A stretch of 64,000 bases of DNA from Acidobacteriota bacterium. Lineage in GTDB: Bacteria; Acidobacteriota; Terriglobia; Terriglobales; Acidobacteriaceae. The first letter of the stretch is position 1, and each line of letters begins with the position of its first letter. A model generated the notes under the pieces. That model saw nothing but the letters and a program-made list of their open reading frames with translations. It searched no databases and was not told where the DNA came from. The position numbers and the translations under genes were made by a program. Positions 52,719 through 62,585 of this stretch are shown piece after piece. The DNA is taken from NCBI GenBank assembly GCA_013289685.1, contig JABCZL010000003.1:434001-498000 (forward strand), given 5' to 3'.

Positions 52719-53726
52719 GTGGCGTTTGTCATTACGAATGGGAGCAACGAGGATTTTTATCGGCACGCTCGCGGGTACTTTGGGTCGTTTCCACGGCAGC
52801 AGGTACAACCCGGCCGCTTTCTCAAAATCACACCGCCCGTGGTCGCAATCGGCCCGGATGGCAATTCAACTCCCTGGAGCTTCCAGAGCCTGGTCTACAA
52901 CACAATGATCACGAGCGTCCAGCGGGGGCGCGACAAGGACGCCGTGATCGTCTGCCATGGCTCATTCACCGGACAATGTAATACCACCCTCCGGGGCTTG
53001 CATCTGCCGCTGACCGATCAGACCCAGATCGATACGGTGAAAGCCGTCCTCGATATGCTGGAACCACTATTGAACGACCCTATAAAATCGCAGGACACCA
53101 ATAACCTCAACCAGATGGAGAGGACCGCTGGACTGCCCAATGGGACCCTCATAAACCTGTTCAACGTCCTGGTCGAGCTTCGATTCGAACGATTAAACCG
53201 AGTGGTCATCCTGGCTTGCCAGCTTGGAACGGACACAAACTTGCTCGCCCAGTTCGGGCGGTGTCTGGGCTGCAAATTCATCGCTGCCCCGGACAGCGAC
53301 GTCTACTTCGGTCAAATCAACGTTCCCGCCGCAACTGGACGCGGGCGCTTCGTTCCCTCGAATGTCACGAACTGGCTAGCGGGTCGTCAAGGGGCAAGGT
53401 TGTTCCAGGCCGCAGGCGGAACCGGGTCGCTAGGGATGCAGATGGTTCCGATTCCCTGCTCCCATCAATCCAATTGGAACTTCGCCGCAGACGCTCGGAA
53501 TCTCGCTTGGTTTGCCAATCAATTCTTCATGCCGGCGTCTTTGTTAGCGGGTGCTCCCTCTCCAGCTCCTTACGTTTTCCCATTCCACGTCATCCGCGAT
53601 GGGGCCTCACTCAACTTCTTCTTGCCGGGGGAGGCGGGATACGCGCAGCACCTCGTCCAGGTTGGTCCTTTGACCGGGTCGGACTTCCGGCTGCCGGACG
53701 TGGCAGACACTACGACCGGACCATAA
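52719..53726 (+). CDS. Hypothetical protein, candidate caspase-fold (CHAT/DUF4347/C80-like) protein
   Basis: This 335-aa protein has no family I can name with certainty. It has a strand plus His (DAVIVCHGSFTG, about residues 83-94) and, 100 residues later, a strand plus Cys (RVVILACQLGTDTNLLAQFG). LGCKFIAAPDSDVYFGQI follows. The order HGS ... LACxxG ... IAAP matches the His-Cys dyad of caspase-fold families such as CHAT, DUF4347 and C80. No signal peptide is evident. The GTG at 52719 is chosen because GGAGG lies six bases upstream. It is divergent from the Ser/Thr kinase gene, so a functional link is possible but unproven. Confidence 0.6.
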   Translation: MAFVITNGSNEDFYRHARGYFGSFPRQQVQPGRFLKITPPVVAIGPDGNSTPWSFQSLVYNTMITSVQRGRDKDAVIVCHGSFTGQCNTTLRGLHLPLTDQTQIDTVKAVLDMLEPLLNDPIKSQDTNNLNQMERTAGLPNGTLINLFNVLVELRFERLNRVVILACQLGTDTNLLAQFGRCLGCKFIAAPDSDVYFGQINVPAATGRGRFVPSNVTNWLAGRQGARLFQAAGGTGSLGMQMVPIPCSHQSNWNFAADARNLAWFANQFFMPASLLAGAPSPAPYVFPFHVIRDGASLNFFLPGEAGYAQHLVQVGPLTGSDFRLPDVADTTTGP

Positions 53727-53813
53727 AAACGGCGAGGAGGACATGCCAAATACCCCAGACAATTCGCGCTCGCGCATGAACGTCTAGATCGTGGTTGATA
53801 CCCCCAGGAACGA

Positions 53814-55301
53814 TCACTGCAACGTATGGCTCGACGAGCCCGACCCGGAACCGCCTCCGCTGATGTTGTAGCGTTTCAGCTTCCGGTAGAGCGTGGCGCG
53901 GCTGATGCCGAGCATGCGTCCCGCGAGGGCTTTGTCTCCTTTGACCTGCTCGAAGACGCGCTGGATGGTGGCGCGCTCGATATCTTCAAGATCGGTCGTG
54001 GACAGCGGAACCCGCGACGGTTCGAGCGCGGCCTGCGCCGCGGCGAGATCGGGATCGAGCACCGTCGGCCGCTCTGCCGGAGACGGCAACGCCCCGCCCG
54101 CCGTCGCGCCCGTGGCAATGGCAGGCGGCAGATCGCCAAGGTCAATGATCTGTCCGTTGCCCAGCGCGACCGCGCGCTCCACGCAGTTTTCCAACTCGCG
54201 CACGTTGCCCGGCCACTCATATTGCATCAAGGCTTTCATGGCGGCACTGGTCACGTGCAGCTCCGATCCGGGGGCATAGCGTTCCAGAAACCAGTGAACC
54301 AGCATGGGAGTGTCGCTGCGGCGCTCGCGCAAGGCGGGAACATACAGGGTGACCACATTCAGCCGAAAATAAAGATCTTTGCGGAAGGTTCCGTTCTTGT
54401 AGGCCGCTTCCAGATCGCGGTTGGTGGCCGCGATGACCCGCACGTCCACCTTGATCTTCTGGTTGCTGCCCACCGGTCGCACTTCTTTTTCCTGCAACAC
54501 TCGCAACAACTTGGCCTGCAACTCGAGCGGCAGTTCGCCGACTTCGTCGAGGAAAATCGTTCCACCATCGGCGGCCTGAAACAATCCCTGCTTCGATTTG
54601 AGCGCGCCGGTAAACGCACCTTTTTCGTAACCAAAAAGCTCGCTCTCGATCAACGTCGGCACCAGCGATCCGCAGTCGACGGCGACAAAGGCGCGGTTGG
54701 CAAAGGCGCCGCGGAAGTGCATGGCGCGGGCGACCAACTCCTTGCCTGTTCCACTTTCTCCGTAGATGAGCACCGGCGTCCGCGTATCCTTCAGGCGCGC
54801 CACCATGCGCAGCACATCCTGGATCTTGGCAGACGATCCGATAATGCCATGCACGGCGGTTTCCGAATCCATCCGCTGGCGCAGAAATTCGTTTTCCTCG
54901 ACTAGACGGATTTTTTCCGCCATGCGCCGCAGAAACAGCCGCAGTTCTTCCAGCGGTGAAAACGGCTTGGTGATGTAGTCGTAGGCGCCGAGTTTCATGG
55001 CCTGGACAGCTGTTTCAATCGACCCATGTCCGGTCATCAGCGCAATCTCTGTGCGCGGCAAAAGTTTTTTTACTTTCTCCAGGAATTCCAGCCCTGACAT
55101 GTGCGGCATCACCATGTCGGTCAATACCATGTGTACGGGCTGCTCTTCGAGCAGCGCCAGCGCGGATTCCCCACTCTCCGCTTCCAGGCAGACAAAGCCG
55201 AGCGCCTCGCCGACGGTGACGCAGAGTTTGCGGATGCTCTGCTCATCGTCGACGATCATCAGGCGAATGCGCAGGTCTTCCTTACTCCCCGGGCTGTTCA
55301 C
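53814..55301 (-). CDS. NtrC-family sigma54-dependent response regulator
   Basis: This 495-aa activator has a receiver (residues 12-125; phospho-acceptor Asp62 in VLTDMVMP, Lys in YITKPFS). The AAA+ domain has GESGTGKE, the sigma54-contact loop [13 protein letters not shown] and Walker [12 protein letters not shown] Fis-type HTH ([18 protein letters not shown]) is near the C-terminus. It should activate sigma54 promoters when phosphorylated, probably by the kinase encoded upstream. Its GTG start overlaps the receiver gene stop by four bases (GTGA). The C-terminus is a Gly/Ser-rich tail. Confidence 0.95.
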   Translation of the reverse strand: MNSPGSKEDLRIRLMIVDDEQSIRKLCVTVGEALGFVCLEAESGESALALLEEQPVHMVLTDMVMPHMSGLEFLEKVKKLLPRTEIALMTGHGSIETAVQAMKLGAYDYITKPFSPLEELRLFLRRMAEKIRLVEENEFLRQRMDSETAVHGIIGSSAKIQDVLRMVARLKDTRTPVLIYGESGTGKELVARAMHFRGAFANRAFVAVDCGSLVPTLIESELFGYEKGAFTGALKSKQGLFQAADGGTIFLDEVGELPLELQAKLLRVLQEKEVRPVGSNQKIKVDVRVIAATNRDLEAAYKNGTFRKDLYFRLNVVTLYVPALRERRSDTPMLVHWFLERYAPGSELHVTSAAMKALMQYEWPGNVRELENCVERAVALGNGQIIDLGDLPPAIATGATAGGALPSPAERPTVLDPDLAAAQAALEPSRVPLSTTDLEDIERATIQRVFEQVKGDKALAGRMLGISRATLYRKLKRYNISGGGSGSGSSSHTLQ

Positions 55302-55699
55302 TGTTCCTTCCCGAACGTTCTAGCGACCACATCGATAAACGGTTGCACGCGAAACGGTTTCTCCACGCAGGGGGCGCCGGTTGCTTGCAGGGTAGCGACT
55401 GTCTCCTCGTTCGCAATATCGCCCGTAATAAAAATGATTCGTGAAGCCAGATCGGGGCGGTGGCGGGCGATCCAGGCGTGCACCTGGCCTCCGTCCACTC
55501 CGCCGGGCGTGCGCATGTCCGACACTACGCCCAGAAAGCTGCCGTTCTCGAGCAGCCGGAGAGCATCCACCCCCGACTCGCAGCACACCACGGGATATCC
55601 GCTGCGCTCCAGGGCGGCTTGCACATAGGCCATGACGGCGGGCTCATCCTCGATGAGCAGCACGGGCAAAAGTTGAGGTTTCAGGGCAGGTAGGCTCAT
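55298..55699 (-). CDS. Single-domain response regulator
   Basis: This 133-aa receiver domain alone has an acidic pocket (LLIEDEPAV), phospho-acceptor Asp61 in VVSDMRTPGGVDG, Thr/Ser in FITGD and Lys in CVEKPFR. With no output domain it may act as a phospho-relay or phosphate sink between the kinase and the NtrC-type protein. The ATG at 55699 overlaps the kinase stop (ATGA), and its own stop overlaps the next start (GTGA), so the three genes form one coupled operon. Confidence 0.93.
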   Translation of the reverse strand: MSLPALKPQLLPVLLIEDEPAVMAYVQAALERSGYPVVCCESGVDALRLLENGSFLGVVSDMRTPGGVDGGQVHAWIARHRPDLASRIIFITGDIANEETVATLQATGAPCVEKPFRVQPFIDVVARTFGKEQ

Positions 55700-58600
55700 G
55701 GTCGTATGACTCCTGCGGCCACACTCAAAGAGGCGGTGTGGGACGCTGCCGGCAGGCGGACAATGAAGGTCGCGCCCGGCCGGCCGGTATTGTTGTGGCA
55801 GAGAATTTCTCCCCCGTGCTCCTTCAGAATGCCATAGCAAATGCTGAGGCCGAGGCCGGTGCCTTTCCCGACCTCCTTCGTCGTAAAGAACGGGTCGAAA
55901 ATCTTATCGGGATGAGAGATGCCGTTGCCGTTGTCGCAGAACGAGACTTCGACCGCATCGCCGGCTTTGGTCGACATGATCTCTATGCGCGCCGGACGCC
56001 CGACTTCATGCACCGCGTCATAGGCATTGTTCAGGATGTTGAGAAAGACCTGCTGCAACTGATGCGCATCCCCCATCACCTCGGGCAATTCTTCGTCGAG
56101 GTGTTCCACCACGTCGATGCCATGGCTGTTGAAGTCATAGGACCGCAACTGCATGGTCCGGCGCAGGATGGTGTTCAGTTGCACGGGGTTGCGTTCCGGC
56201 GGCATCTGGCGGGCAAAGCTCAGCAGGTTCTGCACGATCTGCTTGGTGCGCTGGGCCTCCTGCAGAATCACCCGCAAATCCTTGCGCGCGCTTTCGGGCA
56301 CATCGGTATTCGCCATCAGCAGATCCGCGAAGCCCAGGATCGCGGTGAGCGGGTTGTTCACTTCATGGGCGACGCCGGAGACCAACTGGCCGACAGCCGC
56401 CATCTTCTCGGCGTGCACCAGTTTGTCGCGCAGCACGGCGGAATCGGTGATGTCGGTGAGCACGACCACGATGCTGGTGACCGTTCCCTGCTCGTCGCGC
56501 ATGGGGCTGAGATTGGCGGAAAACTTCCCGACCGCGCCGTTGCCCCGCACGATCTCTAATTCCAGATTGTCGACTTGCTGGCTGTTCAGCGTGCTATGCA
56601 GTGCGTCGGACAACGGCCGCACGAAGCCGGGCCCGGCCAGGTCAAGCAGAGGACGCCCCAGCAATTCGCGCTGCTCGAATCCCGCGTCGTACCAGCGCCG
56701 GTTGGCATAACTGATCAGGCCCGCGGTATCGGCCACCAGAATCAGGCTCTGCGTATTGCTGAGAATCTTGCCCGAGAAATCACGTTCCCGATGCAGTTCC
56801 GACTGGTAGGTGCGCAGGCCGGTCACATCGAGCATCAGGCCGCGCATCTGCAGCAGCCGCCCCAGATTGTCGTAGAGACCGAAAGCGTTGATCAGAACAT
56901 GAATGGGCGATCCGTCCTTGCGCCGCAGCGTCGCCTCGAGATTGCGGAGGTGACCGTTCTCCTTCATGATCTCCGAGTGGTGGTCGCGCTGCTCGTGCGA
57001 AAAATAGAGTTGCGTCGGAATATCGACCTGCAACAGTTCCTCGCGGCTGCTGTAGCCCAGCATGCGCACCATGGCGTCATTGACTTCAATGAAGCTTCCG
57101 CCCGGCGTGCTGAAGAACAGCCCTTCCTGAATGTTGTCGAACAATTCTCGGTAACGGCGCTCGGCCTCGCGCCGGTCGGAAATGTCTTTCAACACGTGAA
57201 TGGTCTGCAGGCCTTCGTCGGAAGCGCCATGCACCCGCGAGGTGGAAACCAAATAGGTGCGATCGAACACCGGATGCGCGAATTCGTCGGAATCGTCGTC
57301 AGACATCGCCCGGCAGAACGGGCACGAATAGGACGCGGTGTCGCTGGTCAGGGCCATCAGGGCCCTCATATTCACGCCGATCAACTCCGCCGGCGGCACT
57401 CCGATCATCGCAGCCAGCGAGCGATTCACCCGCAGGACCTTGTCCGTATGGTCGTGCACCACGATGAAGTCGGTGATGGCGTCGAAGATTTCCATCCAGT
57501 GGCGATTGGCCTGTTCGATCCGCGTGAACAGGCGCGCGTTCTCCAGCGCCATCGCGGCGTGGCCCGCCATGGTCTCAAGAAAGACGCGATCTTCCGGCCG
57601 CAACGGCGACGAGCGTCCGGAGAGGCAGAGCACTCCGGATAGTTCCCCGTTGGCGCCGAGTAGTCTCACCAGCGTGCAATCGGTCCAATGCAGGCTCGTC
57701 GCAGCCTCCGAGCCCAGGATCTCTGCCGCCGAACCAGTGACTACGGTCTCCGTGTGATGCCCCACGAAGTCGCCCAAAGCCGCTCCGAGGGCGCGCTCCA
57801 AGCCCTGATCCACCACGCCCTGATGCACCATGCCCCGACCCACCAGGCCGTGCTCCACTGCGGGATCAGAATGCTGCGACGGCGAACTCTCCGGCGGGCC
57901 CTGCTCGGCGACCTTGGTGAGCGCACGAGATGTTTCCGTGGCAGGTTTCTCTTGGGTTTGCAAAGATTCGGTTTGCAAAGATTGGTTTTGCAGAGATAGA
58001 GATAAAGATTGGGTATGGGCCAGGACCTGCCAGCGTCCCTCCTGCAACACGGCCAGCAACCCCGCACGGGCCCCGGTCAGTTCCGCCGTTCGGCCGACGA
58101 AGCGTTTGGCGAACTCGGGCAGGCGCAGCGCGCCATCCATTTCACGGGCCAGTTCGATCAGAGCCTCGGCGCGGCGCCGGTGCTGTTCCGAAAGATGTAG
58201 ATTGCGCGCCCCTTCGAGCACCACAGCAGCCTGATTCGACAGCGCCCGGGCGCGCCGGATGTCCTCCTGCGAAATTCCGGTTCCGTCCAGACGGTCAAGT
58301 ACGCCGAACATTCCCAGAACCTGCCCACTCGTGCCCAACAGCGGCACCGCGAGGAATTGGCGCACCTTGTATTTCGTGACCACGTCGATGTTGATTCCCG
58401 GAGTCCGGACGGCGTCGTCGGTCCAGAAGACTTCCTTGGCCCGCAGGGCGCGAGTGGCCAGTCCATCTGGAATCGGCGCGTCCATCCGCCGGGGTTCTCC
58501 GTTTTCGACTCCGTAACGGACATGGAACTGCCCGTCTTCTTCCAGCGCAATCACGCAGCGCCCGAACCCCAGGAAGTCGGAGGCCCGCATCACAAAAGCC

Positions 58601-59772
58601 TGCAGAAAGTGTTCGAGATTGCTGCTGGAATTAAGCTCGGAGGAAATCTCCAGCAGTTGGTGCAGTTCGTGCGCCTGGGCATGAGCCGTAGCATGGAGTT
58701 CGGCGTGAGCCACGGCGACCGCGCCGAAACCCGCAATAGCCGCGACCAGCGACTTCTCTTCCGCCGTGAAAACCCCATCTGCGCGCGGGTAGAGCAGGAT
58801 CGCGCCCTGGGTGCGCGAGGTCCGGAACGGAGCGGCGATCAGCATCCCCGGCGAAACCAGGTTCCCCAGCGAGTGCACATCGGCGCCGATCGATAAAGTG
58901 ACGGGCTCTCCCGCCGCCACTGAGCGCTGCGCCAAATCGGCCGCGAAGCGCAGAGTTTGCCGGTCGTGGCGGGCCCGGGCGGAGTTCGCCAGCTGCGGAG
59001 TCTCGGCCGAGACCGCCGTCAATTCAAACGGCCCCTCGCGGCGCAGCAACACACAGACCAGCTTAGTGCGCAGCAGCAGGCGCAGGCGGTCCGCCAGGGC
59101 CTCGATGACAGACGAGACATCCGGACTTCCATGCAACGCATGGGCCACATCCGCCAGGATTTCGGCGCGGCGGTGCTCCTCGCGCGAAGCCTCGCCCAGC
59201 CGGGCCGCTTCCAGGAGACTGCCGAGTTGGCCAGCCAGGATGGTGGCCTTGGCGGCAATATCTTCGTTAAAGAAGTTGTCATTGGAATCGTGCAGAAACG
59301 TAACCGCGCCAATGACTTCGTTGAACACCATCAGCGGCGCTGCCAGCAGCGAATGCGCCTCAAACTCGGCCGCTGCCGGAAACACCGCCGATGTCACCTG
59401 ATTGGCAAAGATGGTCCGCCGTTGCCGCACCGCATCGGCCGTCACCGCACTCTGGTCATGCCGCAGTCGCATGCCCACAAAGCGCTCGGCCAGCTTCCCG
59501 TCCGCCTGCTCTCCGATCAGTTCATCGGCGAGGTCGCAACGCCAGAAGTAGACCCCGGACACCTGGAAGAATTCACGCGTGGCCTGGCAAAACAACTGGA
59601 TCAGGGATTTAGCGCCGGACCGGTCGCCCGCTTTGGATGCAATACGCAGCAGAAGCTTCTGGAAGCCGTCGTCGGACCCCGGAACATAACCGTTTTCCGG
59701 GGATGCGATCGGCCTGTCACCAGAAACGCTGAGTGCCGCGGCGACGATGGAAGAATAGTGTGGTTGATTCAC
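55696..59772 (-). CDS. Multi-GAF/PAS sensor histidine kinase
   Basis: This 1358-aa cytoplasmic kinase has no membrane helices. In order it has about four GAF-like domains (residues 50-190, 200-350, 370-520, 530-760), three PAS domains (about 765-1120), and HisKA with phospho-acceptor His in SGVAHEVNNPLTAILG. HATPase_c follows with NILNNAYDAV, DNGNGI and GTGLGLSI. The fourth GAF is split by a low-complexity insert with two 15-bp-repeat arrays (residues about 587-606 and 640-658: QSLQTESLQ and GMVHQGVVDQG). The ligands are unknown. The start is a GTG at 59772. It heads the coupled operon with the receiver and NtrC-type genes. Confidence 0.93.
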   Translation of the reverse strand: MNQPHYSSIVAAALSVSGDRPIASPENGYVPGSDDGFQKLLLRIASKAGDRSGAKSLIQLFCQATREFFQVSGVYFWRCDLADELIGEQADGKLAERFVGMRLRHDQSAVTADAVRQRRTIFANQVTSAVFPAAAEFEAHSLLAAPLMVFNEVIGAVTFLHDSNDNFFNEDIAAKATILAGQLGSLLEAARLGEASREEHRRAEILADVAHALHGSPDVSSVIEALADRLRLLLRTKLVCVLLRREGPFELTAVSAETPQLANSARARHDRQTLRFAADLAQRSVAAGEPVTLSIGADVHSLGNLVSPGMLIAAPFRTSRTQGAILLYPRADGVFTAEEKSLVAAIAGFGAVAVAHAELHATAHAQAHELHQLLEISSELNSSSNLEHFLQAFVMRASDFLGFGRCVIALEEDGQFHVRYGVENGEPRRMDAPIPDGLATRALRAKEVFWTDDAVRTPGINIDVVTKYKVRQFLAVPLLGTSGQVLGMFGVLDRLDGTGISQEDIRRARALSNQAAVVLEGARNLHLSEQHRRRAEALIELAREMDGALRLPEFAKRFVGRTAELTGARAGLLAVLQEGRWQVLAHTQSLSLSLQNQSLQTESLQTQEKPATETSRALTKVAEQGPPESSPSQHSDPAVEHGLVGRGMVHQGVVDQGLERALGAALGDFVGHHTETVVTGSAAEILGSEAATSLHWTDCTLVRLLGANGELSGVLCLSGRSSPLRPEDRVFLETMAGHAAMALENARLFTRIEQANRHWMEIFDAITDFIVVHDHTDKVLRVNRSLAAMIGVPPAELIGVNMRALMALTSDTASYSCPFCRAMSDDDSDEFAHPVFDRTYLVSTSRVHGASDEGLQTIHVLKDISDRREAERRYRELFDNIQEGLFFSTPGGSFIEVNDAMVRMLGYSSREELLQVDIPTQLYFSHEQRDHHSEIMKENGHLRNLEATLRRKDGSPIHVLINAFGLYDNLGRLLQMRGLMLDVTGLRTYQSELHRERDFSGKILSNTQSLILVADTAGLISYANRRWYDAGFEQRELLGRPLLDLAGPGFVRPLSDALHSTLNSQQVDNLELEIVRGNGAVGKFSANLSPMRDEQGTVTSIVVVLTDITDSAVLRDKLVHAEKMAAVGQLVSGVAHEVNNPLTAILGFADLLMANTDVPESARKDLRVILQEAQRTKQIVQNLLSFARQMPPERNPVQLNTILRRTMQLRSYDFNSHGIDVVEHLDEELPEVMGDAHQLQQVFLNILNNAYDAVHEVGRPARIEIMSTKAGDAVEVSFCDNGNGISHPDKIFDPFFTTKEVGKGTGLGLSICYGILKEHGGEILCHNNTGRPGATFIVRLPAASHTASLSVAAGVIRP
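57799..57855 (-). repeat. 15-bp tandem array 1 inside the histidine kinase gene
   Basis: Units CACCACGCCCTGATG, CACCATGCCCCGACC and CACCAGGCCGTGCTC, in frame. Confidence 0.85.
57957..58013 (-). repeat. 15-bp tandem array 2 inside the histidine kinase gene
   Basis: Units TTTGCAAAGATTCGG, TTTGCAAAGATTGGT and TTTGCAGAGATAGAG, in frame and unlike array 1. Confidence 0.85.
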
Positions 59773-60080
59773 AAGTGCTTGAATCTATTGGGAAAATACC
59801 TGTCATCTCAATTTGAGTCAAGGAAAATGGAAAAGGGGGTGCCTTGGTGTGAAATCCCGAGACAAAGTTGAGATTTTGTCTCAGCGTGAGAAATCAAAGA
59901 CGATTCGCCTCGAATGAGACGATCCTAACCCACAGGGCCTTCCCTGACCTCTTTTTACCATCCTGTAACAATCTTGTTTACTTATAGATACCTGCCATTA
60001 CTTTGGTTTTTTCAAGAAGGAACAGGTGGCCCGGCTGTTGCACGGCTACGGTCACCGCTTCTTGCAGGCAAGGAGGAATT
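59773..60080. other. 308-bp divergent promoter region
   Basis: It lies between the kinase operon (left) and the chemosensory cluster (right). It holds a perfect inverted repeat at 59859-59882 and a TATAGA box at 59984-59989. No gene is supported. Confidence 0.5.
59859..59882. promoter_or_regulatory. Operator-like palindrome GAGACAAA-N8-TTTGTCTC
   Basis: Perfect 8-bp arms, central in the divergent intergenic region. It could control one or both operons. Confidence 0.5.
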
Positions 60081-60440
60081 GTGTCTCAACGAACTGCAAC
60101 CGCTCTGCTGGCTGTCCTGACCCTGGCAGTGACTGAGGGTGCGATTCAAGTGCGGGCGCAACAGCCCCAGGCGCAACAGGCGCAGAACGAGGAAATTGTC
60201 CGCCGGGCAAAGTTCAGGGTACAACCGGCCTTCCCCGAACTGGCGCGGAAGATGAACATTTCGGGTCTGGTCAAGATCGAGGTTGTCGTGGCCCCCAATG
60301 GCTCGGTGAAAGATGCCCGTGTGGTGGGCGGGCACCCGGTTCTGGCTGGGTCCGCTCTGGAGGCCGCCAAGAAATGGCGCTTTGAACCGGCAGCGAGCGA
60401 GGCCTCGGGAATCATCGAATTCAAGTTTGAGCCGCGGTAG
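60081..60440 (+). CDS. Exported TonB C-terminal domain protein
   Basis: This 119-aa protein has a signal peptide (TALLAVLTLAVTEGAIQVRAQ), a short Gln-rich linker and a TonB-C type domain (FPELARKMNISGLVKIEVVV, then LAGSALEAAKKWRFEPA). It has no membrane anchor of the TonB type and no Pro-rich spacer, so it is probably a small periplasmic TonB-like domain rather than a full energy transducer. AAGGAGGAATT directly before the GTG at 60081 is a very strong ribosome site. The MCP gene follows after 24 bp. Confidence 0.85.
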   Translation: MSQRTATALLAVLTLAVTEGAIQVRAQQPQAQQAQNEEIVRRAKFRVQPAFPELARKMNISGLVKIEVVVAPNGSVKDARVVGGHPVLAGSALEAAKKWRFEPAASEASGIIEFKFEPR

Positions 60441-60464
60441 CCGCACACCGCGGAGGAGACGGAA

Positions 60465-62450
60465 ATGACGATCGGGAAAAAGCTTTATACGAATTTCGGC
60501 ATCATCCTCACCATGGTGTTGGTGCTGTTCCTGGTGAACTGGTCTGCGGTGCAGCGCGAGCACGCCGCCAAAGCCGCCGCCGCGGCGTCGAAGGATCTGG
60601 ACGACGCCACCAAGGCCGTCCGCTCCCAGATGATGCAGAACCGCCTCTACTTGAGCAACTACCTGTTGAGCGGCGACACCCGCGAGGTGGACCGCATGAA
60701 CGAGGGTCTGCGCCTCCTGAACGAGAAGCTGGAGCAGGGCAAGGCCCTGGCCAACTCCGATCAGGTCAGAACAAATCTGACCAAGGTCCAGCAACTGGAG
60801 CAGGCGTGGGGCAAGGAGTTCGCGCAACCGCTGATCGAAAAGCGGAAAGACGTCGACTCCGGCAACGCCACCGTCGCCGAACTGCAGATTTACTATCTTC
60901 AGAAGGACGCTTCTTCCTGGGTGAAGAATTCGACCGACGCGCTCGACATCGCCGAAGGCGAAAACCGCAAACTGATGGATGATCGCCGCGCCTCGGACGA
61001 CGTCGCGGCCCGCTGGACCGTCATCGTGTCGGCGCTCGGCACCCTGGTGGCCCTGGGTCTGGGTGGCGCCATCGCCTTCCGCACCGCCAAGTCGATTACC
61101 CAGCCGCTCAGCAACCTGATGAATGTGGCCAGCGGCATCGGCAACACGGGCGATCTGGACCACAACATCGATCTGACCCGCACCGACGAGATCGGCGAAC
61201 TGGCCCGCACTTTCCACAAAATGGTGACCTACCTCAAAGAAATGGCGGGCATCTCCGAAGCCATTGCCGGAGGCGATTTGTCCGTAGCCGTGAAGCCCCG
61301 GTCATCCCATGACACCCTCGGCAACGCTTTCTCCCGGATGATCGAAGGTCTGGCCGGGCTGGTGCGCAGTGTGCGCGATGCTTCGTCGCAGGTGGCCAGC
61401 GCCTCCAGCCAGGTGGCCAGCGCCTCCGACGACGCCGCCAAGATCGGATTGCAGGCATCCTCCGCCATCGACGAAGTTACCAGCACCATGCACGAGATGA
61501 GTGTCAACGTGCAGAACATGGTGAAGAGCACGCAGGTGCAGGCCTCGAGCGTCAGCGAGACTTCCGCCTCCATCGATCAGATGGTGGCCTCGATTCAGCG
61601 CGTCGCCGACACCGCCAAGGTGTTGCTCGACATCTCCAACCGTTCGCGCGAGGAAGTGCACAACGGCATCGGCACCATGGAGAAGGCCACCGACGGCCTG
61701 AACCGCATCAACACCACCATTAACTCTTCGGGCGAAATCATTGGAGCCCTGGGACAACGCGCCGACGACATTGGCAAGATCATCGAAGTCATCGACGATC
61801 TCGCCGAGCAGACCAACCTGCTGGCCTTGAACGCCGCCATCGAAGCGGCGCGCGCCGGCGAGCACGGCCTGGGATTCGCGGTGGTCGCCGACGAAGTCCG
61901 CAAGCTGGCCGAGAAATCGGCGCAATCCACCAAGGAAATCTCGGAACTGATCCAGAGCATTCAGAAGGAAGCCCGCAAGGCGGTCGAGAACATGGACCGC
62001 TCCACCTCGATCGTCAACGAAGGACTGGAACTGGGCGGAGAGCTGAACGCCGCGCTGCGCAAGATTTCGAACGTAGTCACCGAGGTCTACAAGTTCGCGC
62101 AGGAAATCGGCGCGGCCACTAACGAACAGTCGCACGGCTCGTCGCAGATCGCGCGCGCCACCACCCGGCTGAACGAAATCACCCACGAAATCAACTCGGC
62201 GGTGGAGGAGCAGGCCTCCGGAGCACAGGCCGTGGTCAAGGCTATGGAGCGGATGCGCGAACTGGTGCAGCAATCCACTTCCGGCTCGACCGAACTGGCC
62301 GCATCGTCGGAGCAGATGTCGAAGATGTCGCGCGGCTTGCAGGACTTCATCGACCGCTTCTCGCTGGGCGAGTCCTCGCGAGGGCTGTCGGGCGGAGATT
62401 CCTCCTCCGGCCGCAACGCGCGCCGGGCCGCAGCGGCAGCGCAGTACTAG
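60465..62450 (+). CDS. Methyl-accepting chemotaxis protein
   Basis: This is a 661-aa receptor. Membrane helix 1 is near residues 11-26 ([16 protein letters not shown]). A periplasmic four-helix region of about 155 residues follows (CHASE3-like: [22 protein letters not shown]). Membrane helix 2 is [25 protein letters not shown] follows from about 206, then the signalling domain with [20 protein letters not shown] and the tip sequence [17 protein letters not shown]. The C-terminus is [12 protein letters not shown] with no CheR-docking pentapeptide. AGGAGA lies upstream of the ATG at 60465. Confidence 0.95.
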   Translation: MTIGKKLYTNFGIILTMVLVLFLVNWSAVQREHAAKAAAAASKDLDDATKAVRSQMMQNRLYLSNYLLSGDTREVDRMNEGLRLLNEKLEQGKALANSDQVRTNLTKVQQLEQAWGKEFAQPLIEKRKDVDSGNATVAELQIYYLQKDASSWVKNSTDALDIAEGENRKLMDDRRASDDVAARWTVIVSALGTLVALGLGGAIAFRTAKSITQPLSNLMNVASGIGNTGDLDHNIDLTRTDEIGELARTFHKMVTYLKEMAGISEAIAGGDLSVAVKPRSSHDTLGNAFSRMIEGLAGLVRSVRDASSQVASASSQVASASDDAAKIGLQASSAIDEVTSTMHEMSVNVQNMVKSTQVQASSVSETSASIDQMVASIQRVADTAKVLLDISNRSREEVHNGIGTMEKATDGLNRINTTINSSGEIIGALGQRADDIGKIIEVIDDLAEQTNLLALNAAIEAARAGEHGLGFAVVADEVRKLAEKSAQSTKEISELIQSIQKEARKAVENMDRSTSIVNEGLELGGELNAALRKISNVVTEVYKFAQEIGAATNEQSHGSSQIARATTRLNEITHEINSAVEEQASGAQAVVKAMERMRELVQQSTSGSTELAASSEQMSKMSRGLQDFIDRFSLGESSRGLSGGDSSSGRNARRAAAAAQY

Positions 62451-62510
62451 TATTAACGCCCGCTGTCCGGGGAGCCTGAAACCAGCAGAAACCAGGTCTC
62501 AAGAATTTTC

Positions 62511-62585
62511 GGGTCTGATGAAGCTTAGGGTCTGACGAGTTAGGGTCCGACAGATTAGGGTCCCACAAATTAAGGTCTGACAAAT
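62511..62585 (+). repeat. 15-bp tandem array directly before cheW
   Basis: Units GGGTCTGACGAGTTA, GGGTCCGACAGATTA, GGGTCCCACAAATTA and AGGTCTGACAAAT, ending at the base before the cheW ATG. Confidence 0.9.
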
